64,000 nucleotides of DNA from Halomonas ramblicola (GTDB taxonomy: Bacteria; Pseudomonadota; Gammaproteobacteria; Pseudomonadales; Halomonadaceae). Under the pieces are notes generated by a model, which saw nothing but the letters and a program-made list of their open reading frames with translations, was not told the origin of the DNA and did not search any database. Below are positions 63,491 through 64,000 of the stretch, in pieces. Each line of letters begins with the position of its first letter. Position 1 is the first letter of the stretch. Made by a program: the position numbers and the translations under genes. The stretch covers positions 584,249 to 648,248 of the forward strand of contig NZ_JAUFPL010000032.1 in NCBI RefSeq assembly GCF_030409215.1. The letters are read 5' to 3'.

Positions 63491-64000
63491 CACAGGGCGC
63501 TCGCGGCGAGCGGGGAGGGGAGCGGTATGGGTGGCAGGCGGGCCGGGAGTTCCATGGCGTCTCCGGGGCGTCGTCGAGTGTCCCGATGAGGGTAGCGCCT
63601 TCTCGCTTCCGTGGCAGCCAGGCACCGCCTACGAGCGGTGTGCGCCCGGGGCCCATGTGCCAGATTTGACCAGGCTGCCGGCGTGTCCGGCGGCCGACCT
63701 GGTCGTGGATGGAGTATTCTTATAATTCTGATTTTAAAGGAGTTGTTTGCCTATTGGCGGCATGCTGGCCCGCTGGCTGCACTCGTCAGGGTGAGCACGG
63801 GCCAGGCCGGATCGCCCTCGACATCATCTGCCACGCAGTCCGGGATCCGGCCCCCCGTTACCGCGAGCCTTCGAGCTCAACACCCTCGCAAGTCCAGACC
63901 CGAATGACACTTACTTAAGGCATCACTGATGACGTAACCATTTGATATTAATGAAAACGGACGATGGATTGCGGTATTGTGTAAGTCGCGAAACCACACA
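63491..64000. other. 510-bp right-end region without a supported gene
   Basis: Short open frames here have no recognisable features. Composition changes from GC-rich to AT-rich near 63710 and again near 63900. The final 100 bases (AT-rich, with GATATTAATGAAAACGG) look like an upstream region of a gene outside the window. CGAATGACACTTACTTAAGG at 63901-63920 resembles the terminal sequence of some IS elements, as I recall them, but this cannot be confirmed here. Confidence 0.5.

Overview
The window is high-GC bacterial chromosome, almost entirely a catabolic island for sugar acids (aldonates, uronates and tetronates). Family content points to a marine or halophilic gammaproteobacterium of the Halomonadaceae type: repeated TRAP transporters, UxuA/UxuB/UxaA, NanR-, RspR- and DgoR-like GntR regulators, and a small membrane protein next to a K+ channel. 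That placement is inference; there is no rRNA or other phylogenetic marker. I see no tRNA, rRNA, CRISPR array, intact transposase, prophage or defence locus.

Layout. 1-3922: end of a TRAP transporter (P-Q-M), an SDR and a DMT exporter. 3936-11143, reverse strand: a second TRAP transporter, then a separate operon of a XylX-like ketodeoxypentonate dehydratase, L-fuconate dehydratase and an FAD-linked 2-hydroxyacid dehydrogenase. 11325-18521, forward: PdxA2 plus a DUF1537 kinase (D-threonate/erythronate pathway), a third TRAP transporter, an Ldh-type dehydrogenase and a NanR-like regulator. 18653-22972, reverse: UxaA-type dehydratase, zinc dehydrogenase, diketo-deoxyfuconate hydrolase and ketodeoxyfuconate dehydrogenase, which complete the L-fuconate route. 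23162-31330: a DgoR-like regulator, then a visibly AT-richer block of four oxidoreductases and a fourth TRAP transporter with the unusual order P-M-Q. 31717-37329, reverse: ketoglutarate semialdehyde dehydrogenase, an AraD1-family dehydratase and a fifth TRAP transporter (TakP-like). 37530-41093, forward: two IlvD/Edd-type dehydratases (L-arabinonate and D-xylonate types). 41372-50047, forward: rspR-manD-rspB, a sixth TRAP transporter, uxuB and uxuA. 50128-55547: a D-amino-acid cluster (Na+ symporter, RidA, D-aminoacylase, a truncated RpiR regulator, a D-amino-acid deaminase). 55554-57944: a two-gene K+ channel cassette between direct repeats of an SDR 3' end. 57891-63490, reverse: kduD, a HAD phosphatase, a 2-ketoacid reductase, kdgK, a LacI regulator and a cation antiporter.

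How it fits together. Aldonates enter through six TRAP systems. Dehydratases make 2-keto-3-deoxy acids. These are split oxidatively to pyruvate plus lactate (fuconate branch), converted to 2-ketoglutarate through its semialdehyde (pentonate branch), or phosphorylated by KdgK (hexonate/uronate branch).

Three non-coding observations tie the region together. (1) All six TRAP loci have a GC-rich hairpin directly after dctP. (2) Five promoter regions carry repeats of the form KGTATG with 8-9 bp periods, like the known NanR operator. (3) Three promoters carry a pair of ATGTTGAACAT-like palindromes exactly 20 bp apart, laid over -35/-10 elements with a 17 bp spacer; a single copy lies just upstream of the DgoR-like regulator. 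The channel cassette between SDR direct repeats is the best candidate for a recently inserted unit.
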